Source: Hofstenia miamia (lineage: Eukaryota; Xenacoelomorpha; Acoela; Hofsteniidae). From it: a DNA stretch of 64,000 nt. Of the stretch, positions 1 through 11,684 are shown in pieces. Both the position numbers and the translations under genes were made by a program. Under the pieces are notes generated by a model. That model was not told the origin of the DNA and searched no databases. It saw only the letters and a program-made list of their open reading frames with translations. Every line of letters starts with the position of its first letter. The stretch's first letter is position 1. The stretch lies in contig CABFPE010000097.1 in NCBI GenBank assembly GCA_900660155.1, positions 1,248,637 to 1,312,636 of the forward strand, in the 5' to 3' direction.

Positions 1-1
1 T

Positions 2-98
2 AAATTCAATACGTTAACAAGNGTCATGTTAACGTAAAACGCTATTTGTTGACGGTGTTGTTTACAGTTCGATTTTCACTTGTTAACGTATTGAATTT
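2..98. repeat. 97-bp inverted-repeat element (MITE-like)
   Basis: The first 20 bases (2-21, ending gttaacaag) recur as a perfect reverse complement at 79-98. The interior is about 57 bp with a single N at 22. Such a short palindromic unit suggests a MITE or the tip of a foldback element. Because it sits at the window edge I cannot see its left flank or a target duplication. Confidence 0.5.
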
Positions 99-369
99 GG
101 ATCACTTCCCTAAATGAGTTAGCAAAGGAAATTTGAATTAAAAAATTATCTTAAGCTTGACAGCACCAAGCCACTGTACTAATTAGATGTTAGATCATTA
201 GTTGCTCGCAGCCAGATGCTGATATGTGTAGCTTAGTAATTCCTTCTAATCTGCAATATGCAGAATGATCTGTAGTCTCATTAGTTTTTACATATATATA
301 TATGTTTGAACAGTTCACTTAACTAAATAGATAATGATTAATCATATTCAAGGCTGAAACAATGCTAAT

Positions 370-1222
370 TCAAAGGAAGAAATTGATAATAAAAAATTTA
401 GTTTGTAAATATGGAAAGATTCGAAAATTTTCTACTGATGCGATTGCCTCAAGGTTGTTAACTTCTTCAAGTGCTAGCAGTGATCGTTTTTGAATGTGAA
501 TCAGGCGTACATCTGAAAAATCCACTGTTTTGAGAAGGGTAGGGCCCTGTTCACTACCTCCAAGAGTTTGAAAATTATTGGACTCTTTTAACTTTTGAAA
601 GATCATCTGAAATTTCTTTGAAAAGTATTTCCATGATGTGGAAGTCCTGGGCTACGCCTATGATTATTAAAAAGTTATCGGGTTTTTGTATCTGCGAAGC
701 ATGAAAGTCCAATTTGGAATGGAGAGGAATGACACATTTCTTTTTGATTTGGCCATACCTTTTGTTTGGCAAGATAGATTTTGAAGGCAATGCAAGAATA
801 AGTGTTTCTATTGTTGTTCTAATTGAGCCATGGCCAACTTAATATACGGCCAGATATGTTGCATTTAAGAGGCAGAAATTAAGAGGCACAATATAAGAAA
901 AAATAAATGGAATGAAATTGTATCAAAAATCTCATTCTCATGAATAATATAACTAAAAAATAAGGATTCAGGATAAAAATAAAAAATATGTACAATTGCA
1001 AGTAAGCTATGCTTTCAAATCTCTTTTCCGCTTTTTAAAGAGTGCCAATTCATCTTCCTGAAGTGATTTTTTTGCAAATTTCCTTTCATTGTTCAGAAAT
1101 ATATTAACTACAACACTGAAAACAAATCGAATTCCAGACTTTTGATGAGCTGTACATGCTATTGGTTCTTCTAAAAGATCATAACAGTATCTTTCTAGCA
1201 TAGAAGTGGCAATATTTCGCAT
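370..1222 (-). other. Unrecognised coding-like segments on minus strand
   Basis: Three open segments lie on the minus strand at 1222-1007, 790-575 and 606-370. They encode charged, globular-looking peptides; the first starts at an ATG and ends FKKRKRDLKA before a stop. The last two overlap in different frames. They could be exons of one small gene, or the remains of a transposon protein. I recognise no domain. Clear splice sites joining them are not evident, so a gene model is not justified. Confidence 0.2.
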
Positions 1223-1274
1223 AGAAATTGTCCTTAATTTATAATGCTATACAAAAAAGAAAAACACATAAAAT

Positions 1275-1466
1275 GTGGCAAATCACAGAATCCCCAGCAA
1301 GAAACTGTACTACAATAATGAGAAAGCCATCTGTCAATTGAAACAGAACCCCGAGTTCAAGAATACAGTCAAACTTTTAAAAGACCACAATCAAGAAAAT
1401 CGAGTCTTCATCAAAAGCAAATATTCTATGGATGCAACATGGAAGAAACGATTATGGTTTTCCTAA
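1275..1466 (+). other. Short coding-like segment, unrecognised
   Basis: A 63-codon open stretch begins at GTG rather than ATG and is rich in Lys, Asn and Gln (for example KNTVKLLKDHNQEN). It reads more like protein than the surrounding spacer, but it has no recognisable motif. It could be an exon relic or chance. Confidence 0.15.
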
Positions 1467-1544
1467 ATTCTAAAAGATTTTATCAGAGAGTAATGGACAC
1501 CTATTTCGTCAGGTACTCCTTTCAAATTTGTATATAAATTTTGA

Positions 1545-1548
<4 letters not shown>

Positions 1549-1580
<32 letters not shown>

Positions 1581-1602
1581 ATATATATATATGTATATAT
1601 AG
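1549..1602. repeat. (AT)n microsatellite with interruptions
   Basis: Alternating AT run broken by single C and G bases. It directly precedes the minisatellite. Confidence 0.9.
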
Positions 1603-1627
1603 GCATATTTCAATGCTTAAAACACAT

Positions 1628-1990
1628 GAATTTGAGGTTTGTTGGGGTTTTTAAGGTTATTAAGTTTAAGGCTTAGGTCTGTAAAATAATGAAAATTTAG
1701 GTTTTAGGTTTAGGAAGCGTGGATTTGTGACTCTGGTTAAGGGATTAGGACTATAAAAAATATGAATTTAGGGTTTTGGTTTAAGAAACGTAGATTTGTG
1801 GTATTGGTTTAGGATGTAGGTCTGCAAACAATGAAAATTTTAAGTCTTAGCTGTAGGAAACGTGAATTTGTGTATTTGGTTTACGCCTTAGGTCTATAAA
1901 ATATTGAAGATTTAGGTTTTTGGTTTTCGAAATGTTTGTTTGTTACTTTTGACTTTTGGTTAGGGCTTAGGTCCATACATTTGAAAAAAG
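1628..1990. repeat. Minisatellite, about 72-bp unit, 4-5 copies
   Basis: The phrase taggtct (or taggact/taggtcc) recurs at 1674, 1746, 1817, 1889 and 1968, giving periods of 72, 71, 72 and 79. Within each unit the order is: a TTAGG(T)-rich start, an AT stretch, 'aaacgt' and then 'gatttgtg'. Units differ by many substitutions, so the array is old. The G/T-rich strand is full of TTTAGG-like words but is not a telomeric array. Confidence 0.8.
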
Positions 1991-3159
1991 CACAAAATCC
2001 ATATATTTTTTCAAAAAAAAATGAGATCTGGAAAAAAATGAATAATTTAAAAAAAATTAGGAATCCTCCGGAAAATCTGGCAAAAGAGGAATTAAGAACC
2101 ATTATTAGGCTTAAGGTACTGGCCATTTTTGAATAGGGTTAAAAATCTATTTCTTATTTTGAGTTTTTGATTGCATCTGATAGAGCCTTACCCAAAACCT
2201 TTTGGGTAAAAGGGTTTGCTAACCCTCTCTTTTGTTACTGAGATAGTACTAATAATTATCTAAGTTTTATGTTTGAATCACTCAACGACCATAATATTGG
2301 TGCCTATATTAGTAATCGCAAATTAAGCACGAATATGAAACAAATAATATATTCAACGACCTTTCGAAAATTTGATGAAAAGCATTCCATTCAAACATAT
2401 CTATAAATTCAATCAGTGAGAAACTATGCTTAAATTCATAATCCCTGAAAGCAATCAGGCATTAAATCACGTATTGCCCTAAAAAATCAATGTAATTAAA
2501 ACCAACTCAAGCCTCGTGGCTTAATTAAGCCCCAAGTCGACTGTTTGAGATTGCAAAATGGAACCAATTAAGGCTAATTTGACCAATTAGGGTAGCGTTA
2601 AGAAATTAATCAAGAAATACCGCAAATCTGCTTTCGAGCATAGAGCTAGACCTTCTTTATATAACTCTTTTTTATTCAACACATAAATTTTACTCAGATA
2701 AAGAACTGACTATTTTTTTCTTGATGTCTGTTATTTAAAAAGCTACTTACATGTTTGCAGACAAGCAGCTCTTTTCACCATGGTACTAGTAAAACACAGC
2801 ACGTCTCACCCTGTCAGGTACTTACATATTTGCAAAATGTTTACATAACAAGGAATAACAGAATATTAATCGAAAAAAGGTTTAACATGAATCTTACCAT
2901 TGTGAAATATACATGTATAGGGCAATGAAAACAACAAATTGGCACACTAAGCTAAATAAGCAGTTACGTTAAACGAGGCGAATTGAAATAAATTGACACG
3001 TTATACTCTAAGAAAGGGTCAAGTTAATAAAATGAATATTTACAGTTAATATGCATATTACTATTTACAGAAAATTTAAATTAGCGATCATTTAGCATTA
3101 CCATGGATTTTATGACATTCTACAGTAGCATTAAAATTGGTAATTTGCAATAGGTCTTC
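1991..3159. other. AT-rich spacer, no gene seen
   Basis: Nothing convincing. One short palindromic patch near 2190-2215 (cccaaaaccttttgggt) is visible. Confidence 0.5.
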
Positions 3160-4480
3160 AATTTATTAAAACTCGGAGGTCTTGATTGTGTTTTGAACTG
3201 CAGTTAAATATCAGATGTTTCAGATTTTCGCTACATGGTATGGCATAATCTGTACAAATGTGTTGTAATGAACCTCAACTGGAAGAATTTATCTCTATTT
3301 ATTTTGCGGTTCAAAATGATCTTATACATTAAACGTTTATAATATGACCACCTTTTTGAGGCCCTCATCTTGTTCAGGAGCTTTGCAATTTCTTCTAAAG
3401 TCGGCTGCTCTGTGCAAAATAGTTGATACAGATTTTATAATTTGAGAAAAATATATCTGCTATATGCTTCTCTTTTCGTTTACCAAGGAAATATTGAGTA
3501 TTTGTCTTACTTTCGGATTATGAAGTTCGCAAGGCTTCTTGGATATAGTTTCTATCAAATAGCAAGCTTAATCTGGTTAACTTCTGAGTAGTTATCAGTT
3601 GAGGTATGATTTAACTGCATCCATTTGCGCTAAGTTGGAGCTTCTGCAGCTTTATTAAATATAAATTCGTATATGACTTAAGACAAATTACTATCAATTT
3701 CTTTGGAAGAGGCAGGTTGAAAACTAATTCCAGGGACCTTTGGCACATGTGCAGTTTAATAATAGTATTATAAAAATGGTAAATTGGATGACTATCGTTC
3801 GTAAGGATTGTAAAAATTAGGCTTATTTTATAAGCTATTTGCATATAATTGCCTATCTGCACACCTCTTTCTGATAATTACAATAGAGAAGTTTTGACGC
3901 CCTGCAGTGCTGTTTGTTATTCCATATGGTATCATTTATCTTACTTTGTATAAAGTTACCAAAGTGGATGGGCGCATAAATTGTTAATTCATATAAAAGT
4001 TTGGAAAGTATTAATACACTAACAGCCTTTGTTTTACCATAGAGCAACATTTTCCTATTTTCTAAAAAATTCCATGTTATGTAATTTTCAGAAATAGAAC
4101 CAGCTACGTCAAAACTATTATCACCATTTATGCTCAGCTTAATACCTAGTAATGTAATTTCATTGTTATGGACAATACAATCGTTTTTTCAATTTCTTCC
4201 ATTGTGTATACCAATATAAATTGTCTTCTGTTTATTTTTGGTTTAGTCCACTCCCCTTATCAAATTCTTTCAAATCTTCAAACACAATCCTTTACGTGTA
4301 ATAAATATTATATCGTCAACATAAGCCAAATACATTAAGGTTGTTAAATCCATTTATTGAACTAGAATTATTCATTTTACCCAACAAAGGCTCAATGGAA
4401 AGCTGAATAATGCACAGGACAAAACTTTATGCAGCAAGAAAAATCTACTCAAAAATGAATTTTTTGCATAGAATTATTGG
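3160..4480 (-). mobile_element. L1/Tx1-like LINE relic (reverse transcriptase and C-terminal part)
   Basis: Read on the minus strand, fragments appear in the order of an L1/Tx1-type ORF2. First is an 'LSIEPLLGKM' piece near 4400, as in the PLSPLLF..LEPL block. Then AYVDDIIFI near 4330 is the catalytic YADD box. Then come 'NNEITLLGIKLSING' and 'KAVSVLILSKLLYEL...NDTIWNN' at 4050-3853, the post-RT segment typical of this group (KxxVLPKLLY...FIWN). Further pieces run to about 3611. Frames shift and stops interrupt, so the copy is dead. The 5' limit is uncertain and might reach about 5080. Confidence 0.7.
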
Positions 4481-5439
4481 TAAAACCAAAAGTTTATCTG
4501 TGAACATGGAATGTGGGCAAACTTAATACTAATAGCAAAAAGTAGAAATTTGTGAAAAATTTACTTGTGAGTTTAATTTTAATAAATCTTGAGGATCTAG
4601 CCATTTGCCATATTGGGCAATTAAAAATTATTTTAATATTTGGGGAGAATATCTTTTCTTGTGGCTTTTAATCAATGCATTATCGAGAGTAAACTTCCTC
4701 ATATTTTCAGAAATTCTGATACAGTATTGTGCGTCTATAACCAAAGTCTTTAAAACGAACAATTCCTCCAATGAAAGAAATATGGAGTCCCCAATTTTTT
4801 CTTAACTAACCTTTATAACGATTTATTCTGATAGCGAACATATTTTGATGACCGATTTGGCACTAGTGCTTATATAACAAAGTTTATTTAAAATTTTAGT
4901 CCTAAAATTACAAATATTAATATCTTTTTGGTTATTCAATACTTTTGGTTTAATATTATTCGGTAGATTTCTCTATGTTTCGATTATTTTACAATGCTTT
5001 TCTAAAGATTTCGATAATTCCTTAAGTTTCGATTGAATTTTTGAAATTTTTTCTGCAAAATGGGGTGTAATCATGATATTGAATTAAAATCAATTCAAAT
5101 TGTAAAATATGTAATTTTAGACAAACAAATATCAATGATTATTTTACGGCTTAGAAATTTTAAACAATTTTAGTTGTGTATGCGTGTGTTATTTCCTTTC
5201 TATATTATACCAAGCTGATCATATCCATTTCGTATGTTTTTGCCAGTGATCTGGGCATGCCGTCTAAACACGGAAGGCGTATAGAAAATTTCCAAGAGTT
5301 ACACTGGAACTCAATAGCTAGTCGTAGAAATTCGCTAGTATCGAACAAAAGTCTAGGACGAAATGGCTCTATAACGAAATCAGCATATAGGTTTTACGTC
5401 CTGTGGATATTCGCCGTATAGACGCACTCTAATGTATTT
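4481..5439. other. Spacer, possibly decayed 5' part of the LINE at 3160-4480
   Basis: AT-rich with only short open frames. No motif is strong enough to extend the neighbouring LINE relics. Confidence 0.3.
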
Positions 5440-6571
5440 CATCTCTTCAAAAAAGGACAACCATCCAACAAAAATAATTATTCCGACCTATCAGTGTTAC
5501 ACATCCTCTTGATAAAATCTTTAAGGGGCTAGCTAGCTAAGCAAATTTACAGTTTCCTCAATGATTCTAGCAGACAATCAATTTGGATTTAGGCCTAAGT
5601 ATTGTACAGCAGGTGCAATATTATCAAATCCTCAAAAAATTTAATCAAGTTTAAAGAACAATTTTTCTATATCAATTGCCTTACTGGACCACGGTAAAGT
5701 ATTTAACTAAATGAATTTCAACATTTATCTGACATACTAGAAAATCAATGTTTCAATAAAAATGCTACGACTTTCATTATGCATTTCTTAGGCCATTGAA
5801 GACAAAGGGTAAAAATTAATAACAATTATTCTGATTATATGATTAATAATGTAGGTACGCCTCAATATACAGTTATATTTCAATTATATTTTAATGATAT
5901 ATCTAATACATTGAATAACAGAACGGTTTATCAATATGCGGATGATACATGTATAATGAGAAACACAAAAAAATCTGTATGGAACAACTAGGCATTTACC
6001 GAAATATATTGAGTATTTTCATAAAAACAAGTTAAAAACTAATCCTGATAAGACATAATTTATTATCTTAAAACCCAAGCAACACCAAAAATTTTTTGAT
6101 GTATTTTGTTCTAAAATATCACATCAAATAATCGGTCATCATTGGCAAAAATATTCAACTGGGCATTAATAACTCTCAGCTATATCGACAAGCATAAGTC
6201 AGTGAGAAATATAATAAAATATGCCAATGTTCTTACATCATTAGATTGATTTAAATTACAAATAAATGCAAATGGCACAGAATTATTAACATTTTCTTCA
6301 AAAAATTAAAGAACTGCTATTTTAAAACCAATACTACTAGGAATATCAAATCAATTAAATACATGCGCACACAGGCTATTTTAGTAAGTGCTACAGAATT
6401 TATTAGGCGCAATTTTACACAAAAGTTTCAACATAAACAAATGAAATAATTTGAAATTTTTGCACAAATGTATATAAACAAATATCAAATTTTTGGATTT
6501 CTTGAAGCATTCGAAGTGGTCTTAGTCTTAAAAATGGTTAAATGACTTCATCAGTATCTAACTATATCTTT
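5440..6571 (+). mobile_element. CR1/Jockey-like LINE relic, 5' portion
   Basis: Plus-strand fragments match the RT order of CR1/L2/Jockey-type elements: 'FKKGQPSNKNNYSDLSVL' near 5445 (cf. K.GD...NYRPISVL), 'DNQFGFRPKYCTAGAIL' near 5575 (QFGFR..RST), then 'VYQYADDTCIM' near 5935 (YADD box). Many frame changes and stops show long decay. The element is cut at 6571 by the hAT insertion and resumes at 8067 in the same orientation. Confidence 0.75.
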
Positions 6572-6579
6572 GCTTTGAT

Positions 6580-8058
6580 CATAGGCGGGTCGTGCGTGTA
6601 AGCAAGGCAAGCAGTGCTTGCCTAATAATTTTTTAATAAATGAATTTCATTCTTAATTGCATGAATTTATATCCATACAAATGTAAAAATCGTAAACTAT
6701 TAGTTTTGCTTTAAAACAACATTCAAGAATCAATTAATAAATGAATTGAATTAGGAAATAATTCATTACGATTTGCTTTAAAATTAATTGAATGATTGCG
6801 CCACAGCAAGCAAACGCCTTAATGTGTACGTACGTTCGCTCAAACGATAAATTAATAACCGTTTTCTTCAACTCATCACGCGAAGATTTAGCTGGCAAAA
6901 CAAGCAGTCCGCTCATTGCTTCACATTGAAATATTTTCGTTTTAAAGCTACGTGATTGGTAGAAAGAATAATTACGAACACGTCACATCACTAATTATCT
7001 CGGTGGTTATTGTTAGACGTGCGATTTTATTATAATGTGACAGATCACGCGTGACCAATCACATAGTCGAGCCGTAGCCTAAAAAACCAAGCGAAATATT
7101 TTACATCACCCAAAAGTAAACATGATATTTATTATTTAAATCAATCAAAAACATTTTTACACTCAAACAGTACAGGAAACAGAAATATATTTGAGCGAGG
7201 CTCCTACCTGGTATATAGTTTTTGCGCAGTTTTTACCTCACGGATTCCTTGTAAAATATTCTTCACAGAATTTAGAAAATTTATAACAATTGTGAATCAA
7301 AGACGAATTTTTTCTACGAATGTGCTACCAATTCACTCAAAAAATCAAATATAACGTGGATATTTTAAGTTGATATATATGGAAATAAATTTTAAAAAAA
7401 CTTTGAACGGTTTTCTGTTCTAAGAAGATTTTAACAATTGTGAATGAAAGACGAATTTTTTCTTTGAATGTGCTACCAACTCATTCAAAAAATTAAATAT
7501 AACGTGGATATTTTGAAATATATTATAAGAAACTTTGATCAATTTAAATGTGATTTCCATCAGCTGCCACTTTCTGTTCTAAATTTCTACTTTAAGTTTT
7601 CTTAATCTTGAAAACTTTGTAACTTATCTCAAGTTTTCTCTCATCAACATGCCTTCAATATTGTAAAAAATCGACAAAATTCGTATTCAATATTTTGAAA
7701 TGCACGATTTGTTGACTGCTTTACTGAAAAGTTGTAAATATTTGAATTAATTCAAACTATTGGATTTTGATCACCATCTTTCAGAACGATAATTTTCTGT
7801 TTAAAAACATTTAAACAAATACAAGAATAACCAATTAGATAAGGAAAAACTACAGAAATCATTAGAAATTTTATCTTGAAAATGATATATTAAAAGAACT
7901 GCAGGACTAATCTTATTTCTATAATAATATTACAAATAAATTTCTGCTCCTCAGGGATTTCATTTTTAAATAAATTTTTCATGGTTGTTTATTTACACTA
8001 TTTTAGTTACTTAAAAAATATTTGCTTGCCTAACTTTTCCATGCACGAGCCGCCACTG
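6580..8058. mobile_element. Non-autonomous hAT transposon, 1,479 bp
   Basis: The ends are cataggcgggtcgtgcgtg and, reverse-complemented from the right, cagtggcggctcgtgcatgg. This is the CAGTGGCGGCTCGTG tip seen in many animal hAT elements. It is flanked by perfect 8-bp duplications, gctttgat, at 6572-6579 and 8059-8066. A subterminal palindrome ggcaagcagtgcttgcc lies just inside the left end. No transposase is encoded. An internal 148-bp direct duplication is visible (aacaattgtgaat at 7285 and 7433). A related copy lies near 56935-57866. Confidence 0.9.
7285..7540. repeat. Tandem pair with 148-bp offset inside the hAT element
   Basis: Both units carry 'acaattgtgaat(c/g)aaagacg' followed by 'gtgctaccaa(t/c)tca' and 'aacgtggatatttt'. 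The related copy near 57300 has only one unit, so the duplication arose in this copy or its lineage. Confidence 0.75.
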
Positions 8059-8066
8059 GCTTTGAT

Positions 8067-8470
8067 GTATATTCAACGTATAGAGCTGTAGGTATTTCTT
8101 CTGACAATTTATAATAGTCTCTCCTAAGACATACAGAAATCTCACAAAAAACATAGAACTAAATATTTAGCTTATACTAAAATTCAAAAAAATGACTTCT
8201 GGTGTTAGGTATCCTTATCATCTTCGAAATGTTTCAAACACATACCACAAACAATTAATAAATGCACTCTGCTTATCGCACTTTCAATACTGTTCATTCC
8301 TCTTTATAAATAAAAATATCGCATCCTTTTGTCTAAAACCTTTAATTGACTCTTTGACTCTTAGTTCTCATAGTGCTGAATTTTGCTCCCCACCGAACCC
8401 TGCTTCATACATCCCCACCCGATTTTACGAGCCTGACATTAGGACTGAGCGAGTAAAGCATTTTTAAAAC
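8067..8470 (+). mobile_element. CR1/Jockey-like LINE relic, 3' portion
   Basis: Continuation of the LINE split at 6571. The segment at 8192-8330 reads 'YPYHLRNVSNTYHKQLIN' followed by 'ALCLSHFQYCSFLF'. This is the conserved post-RT region (L...LY.ALVLPHL.YC..VW) of CR1/Jockey-type elements. The break with the upstream part coincides exactly with the hAT target duplication. Confidence 0.65.
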
Positions 8471-8554
8471 CCGTACCCGCCCATACGATATTTGTGTACA
8501 CGTACCCCTGAACACTCGTAGGTTCAATTTACAACAACAAATTATTAATAACTA

Positions 8555-9070
8555 TAGCTCAAGTCAAAAAAAAATGGCCACTTTTCAAAATTTGACTATC
8601 ATTATCTAAAAATGCTAGATGGCATTGGTACAATAAATATTTCAAAATATTGCCAAATACTCGAGAAATTTTTAGCATACGCAATCTGTTATATCCTGAT
8701 TCATGGATCTTAGAACAAGATGGAATAATCCCTCATACCTCAAAATCGATAAAAAATATATTTTAGCAATAATAATATTCAAGTTATGCAATGGTCACCG
8801 AAGTCGCCAGATCAAGTACCCATAGAGAACGTGTGGCAGATTCTGAAGGATTTTGTCGAGAAAAAAATCCCACAAATCTGAAAGGATTAAAGAGTTGTAT
8901 TCTTGAATCACAACACCAAATAACTTAAGAAGTTAGAGTCCGTTGCATGTATTCAGTTTCAAGACATTTATCTATCACGTTTTGCATGTCAAATAACTTT
9001 GTCACCAGTTTACAAGCTGAGACAATTATAATTTATTTTAATAATGAGGCCACTTTTTAGACTTGAGCTA
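8555..9070 (+). mobile_element. Deleted Tc1/mariner-type transposon, 516 bp
   Basis: Inverted ends (left tagctcaagtc, A-run, tggcca; right tggcc, T-run, gacttgagcta) are flanked by TA at 8553-8554 and 9071-9072, the target of this superfamily. Inside, transposase pieces appear in order but in different frames: 'MLDGIGTINISKYCQILE', 'WILEQDGIIPHTSKSIKN' with the second catalytic Asp, and 'QWSPKSPDQVPIENVW' with the third catalytic acidic residue. The N-terminal half (DNA-binding domain and first catalytic Asp) is deleted, so this copy is an inactive derivative. Confidence 0.85.
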
Positions 9071-9072
9071 TA

Positions 9073-9829
9073 AATACTAACACAATTATCAAAAACTATA
9101 CAAAGCCAGTAAGTTTTGGACATTGGTAATCTAAGAGACATCTTCGCTTAGCTGTGATAATTTTGGTAGCAGTTAAAATAATAGAACAGAATTGACATTT
9201 AGATAACCTTCTAATTCTACAAATTTATTAGTTACATGATAGTGTACTAAGGAAAACAATTAAAGTAAGTCTATGTGAATTACATTTACATATTATTTTT
9301 CAATTTCATTTATCAATAGTATCATAACTACATCACGTTAATTTAGGAATTTGAAAATATTTTTTAATTGTTTTATATAATGTAATTTCTATTAAAGTCC
9401 TCATTTTCAGACAAATCTTTTGTATTATGTTTCATTTGATTGGATTAATGTAAATAAAAATACCATCTAAGTTTTATATTAATTTAGACTCTGTAGTCAA
9501 ACTAAATCAATAGTAATTTGAAATATATCCTTATGTACAGCCCCACACAATTATTAAATTCGTCTCTGATTTAACATGGATATTTGAGCGCAACAATATA
9601 GAACACTTGAAGGTCAATGTTAAAGTTACTGAATCCTCTCAATAAACAAATTTATTGAGTTTTTAAGAAAATTTCTATTGCTGGCCATAGATAGACATAC
9701 GCATAAACGCATCATTCAAATATCTAAGGTGCTTGTAGCTGCTAACAATGACAGAATACAATTTCAAGTACACATTTTTAAATAAGCTTAGTACGCAAGT
9801 ACATAGAAATAGCTTAACTCATTTTAGCA
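9073..9829. other. AT-rich spacer, no gene seen
   Basis: No motif, repeat or coding signal that I can support. Confidence 0.5.
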
Positions 9830-10618
9830 AAGAAGTATTATAGTTTGTTGACATATATCACATTTGTGCTGCACAGAAAGTGGAATGGCAATTGCGGTTG
9901 ATGACAAACATGTCGAAACAAAGTTTGGGTCGTATGCTATCGCAAGGCAGCCTGTGGGGCTCTCGCAAACTGATATTTCTTTGGTGCATGAATTCATTAT
10001 TAAAGACAACGAATCATAAAATCCTGATTTTGTCTGTGGTGTTTGTAATGGCTGCCACTTGTTATTATAAAAAAAACAAGAATCTAAACGTGTCTCTTCC
10101 AACTGTTGATGACTATAGCCCCCAGAGGAAGTATAATCTAAGTAATGCTTCTCTATGCGAGTGCAAGATATGTCAAATCACGAGATTGAATAAACAAGAT
10201 TACTTTAAGCTCAAGAAAAGTCCTGGACGTCCAACGTCTTCAGATATACAACAGCAAAAAAGTCCATCGAACTTCATGTGTGTGCTAAGTGCTAAGTCAA
10301 AATTTATCCTGGATGTTCACATTCTCTTTAACTATGTTCATCAAAAAAAACAAAGGCTTCAAAATTTTGGCAATTTGATTGATTCACCAACAAAGCAGCG
10401 ATTTGCACATGTCAAAAACACTCGTATCACTTGTGATTCATCTCTAAATTCTGCGGAAGCAGTGCCGATATTTGTAATCAACGATATGAGTGATATCCAA
10501 AGGAACTTGTATCTCAGTTATCGTCAAGTTGAGCATTTGGCATATGACTTGAGATCTAGTGCAGGCCGCTGTTGTATCCAAATCAATCTGAATAAGGGAA
10601 TATATATGAAGAATCATG
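9830..10618 (+). pseudogene. Repeat-encoded ORF of unknown family, 5' half
   Basis: Plus-strand protein fragments in more than one frame: 'GLSQTDISLVHEFIIKDNES' and 'PDFVCGVCNGCHLLL' (CxxCxxC, zinc-ligand-like), then 'SLPTVDDYSPQRKYNLSN', 'LCECKICQITRLN' (CxCxxC), a basic 'KKSPGRPTS', and 'YPGCSHSL'. A 248-codon open frame (9880-10626) covers most of it but crosses between these frames, so it is not one intact protein. The style matches multi-copy invertebrate repeat ORFs of no assigned function that I have seen before; I cannot name the family. It is split at 10619 by a TIR element and continues at 14213. Confidence 0.5.
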
Positions 10619-11115
10619 CCCAGTAAAACCAAGTTAGCGTTTCGTTAGAGAAAAGCAGACGACAAACGCGAATCTTTAACGCGCGTTAATAAATCGCGGA
10701 TTGCTATCACATTAGCAAACCTTCGCTTATTTATCGCCTATTAAACGCATATTTGTTAAGATTACATAACGCCCTCTATCAAATTTATAGGTTTGTCATT
10801 GTCTAATCAAAATCTATTACGTATTTTTAACATGGCCGCCTCCTCATAGAACGTGGTTTGGTTGATAAATTTACGTTTTATTACTTTAAGCTTTAAATAT
10901 TTTAAATATAAATTAGTATTCTATTAATTTAAGCATAATTATCCCTTTGAAAAGTCTTTTTGTAAAATTCAATTGCTTTTAAAGTTTCGGAAATTGCTGT
11001 TTTAATTATTTTTACATTCGCTTTTACTATTTTTTAATATAATTATGAATAAAGGCAGTTACATATCTGCATTTTATATGTGTGTTCTAGCATTTTATTG
11101 ATCCGATTGTTACTG

Positions 11116-11325
11116 GGCGTTATTTTACTTTAGAGAACCCACTTGGAATAACGTCATAAAATAATAATTAACCCCAAATCTTTCCCAAAACTTAAATTTT
11201 TTTGCAAAAAGTTAATAAACATGATGCAATGCAATGGTTGAGGTGTAGGGTTAGGGTTAAGGTTAGAGTTTAATACCCATTTTATGACCTCACTTGAACT
11301 GGGTCCTCTAAAGTAAAATAACGCC
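11116..11325. mobile_element. 210-bp MITE with 9-bp target duplications
   Basis: The ends are ggcgttattttactttagag and its inverse, with similarity extending about 45 bp inward to 'gtcataaaat'. Flanks are ttgttactg (11107-11115) and ttggtactg (11326-11334), a 9-bp duplication with one mismatch. Long TIRs plus 9-bp duplications point to a Mutator-like (MULE) MITE. The middle contains two TTAGGG words that are not telomeric. It lies inside the 3.6-kb element, so it is the youngest layer of the nest. Confidence 0.85.
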
Positions 11326-11419
11326 TTGGTACTGCTTGGCAAAAGTAAACTTTTTTTATTAAATAATTTTTATTAATAATTACATATAGAGACCTTTTCG
11401 TGAAATTCCTTTCCCACAG

Positions 11420-11612
11420 TTGGAAGAACAAAGTGAAACGTGTGATCGTAATTTACCCAGTTTGGTAATATTTTTATTTCTCTATTTTTGTTAGTTATCT
11501 GATTAGTCTATGTCGCCTTTACATTTTCATGAGATGCGAAGTCCGGATATCCCTTCAGAATCGTTTGCCCAAAGAGTGAGTCAATCTACTAATACACATG
11601 TACTCCTAGTAA

Positions 11613-11684
<72 letters not shown>

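Noticed and set aside
11240-11270. Two adjacent TTAGGG words (and CCCTAA words near 45364)
   Set aside because: Only about two units each, embedded in a MITE and in spacer; not a telomeric array.
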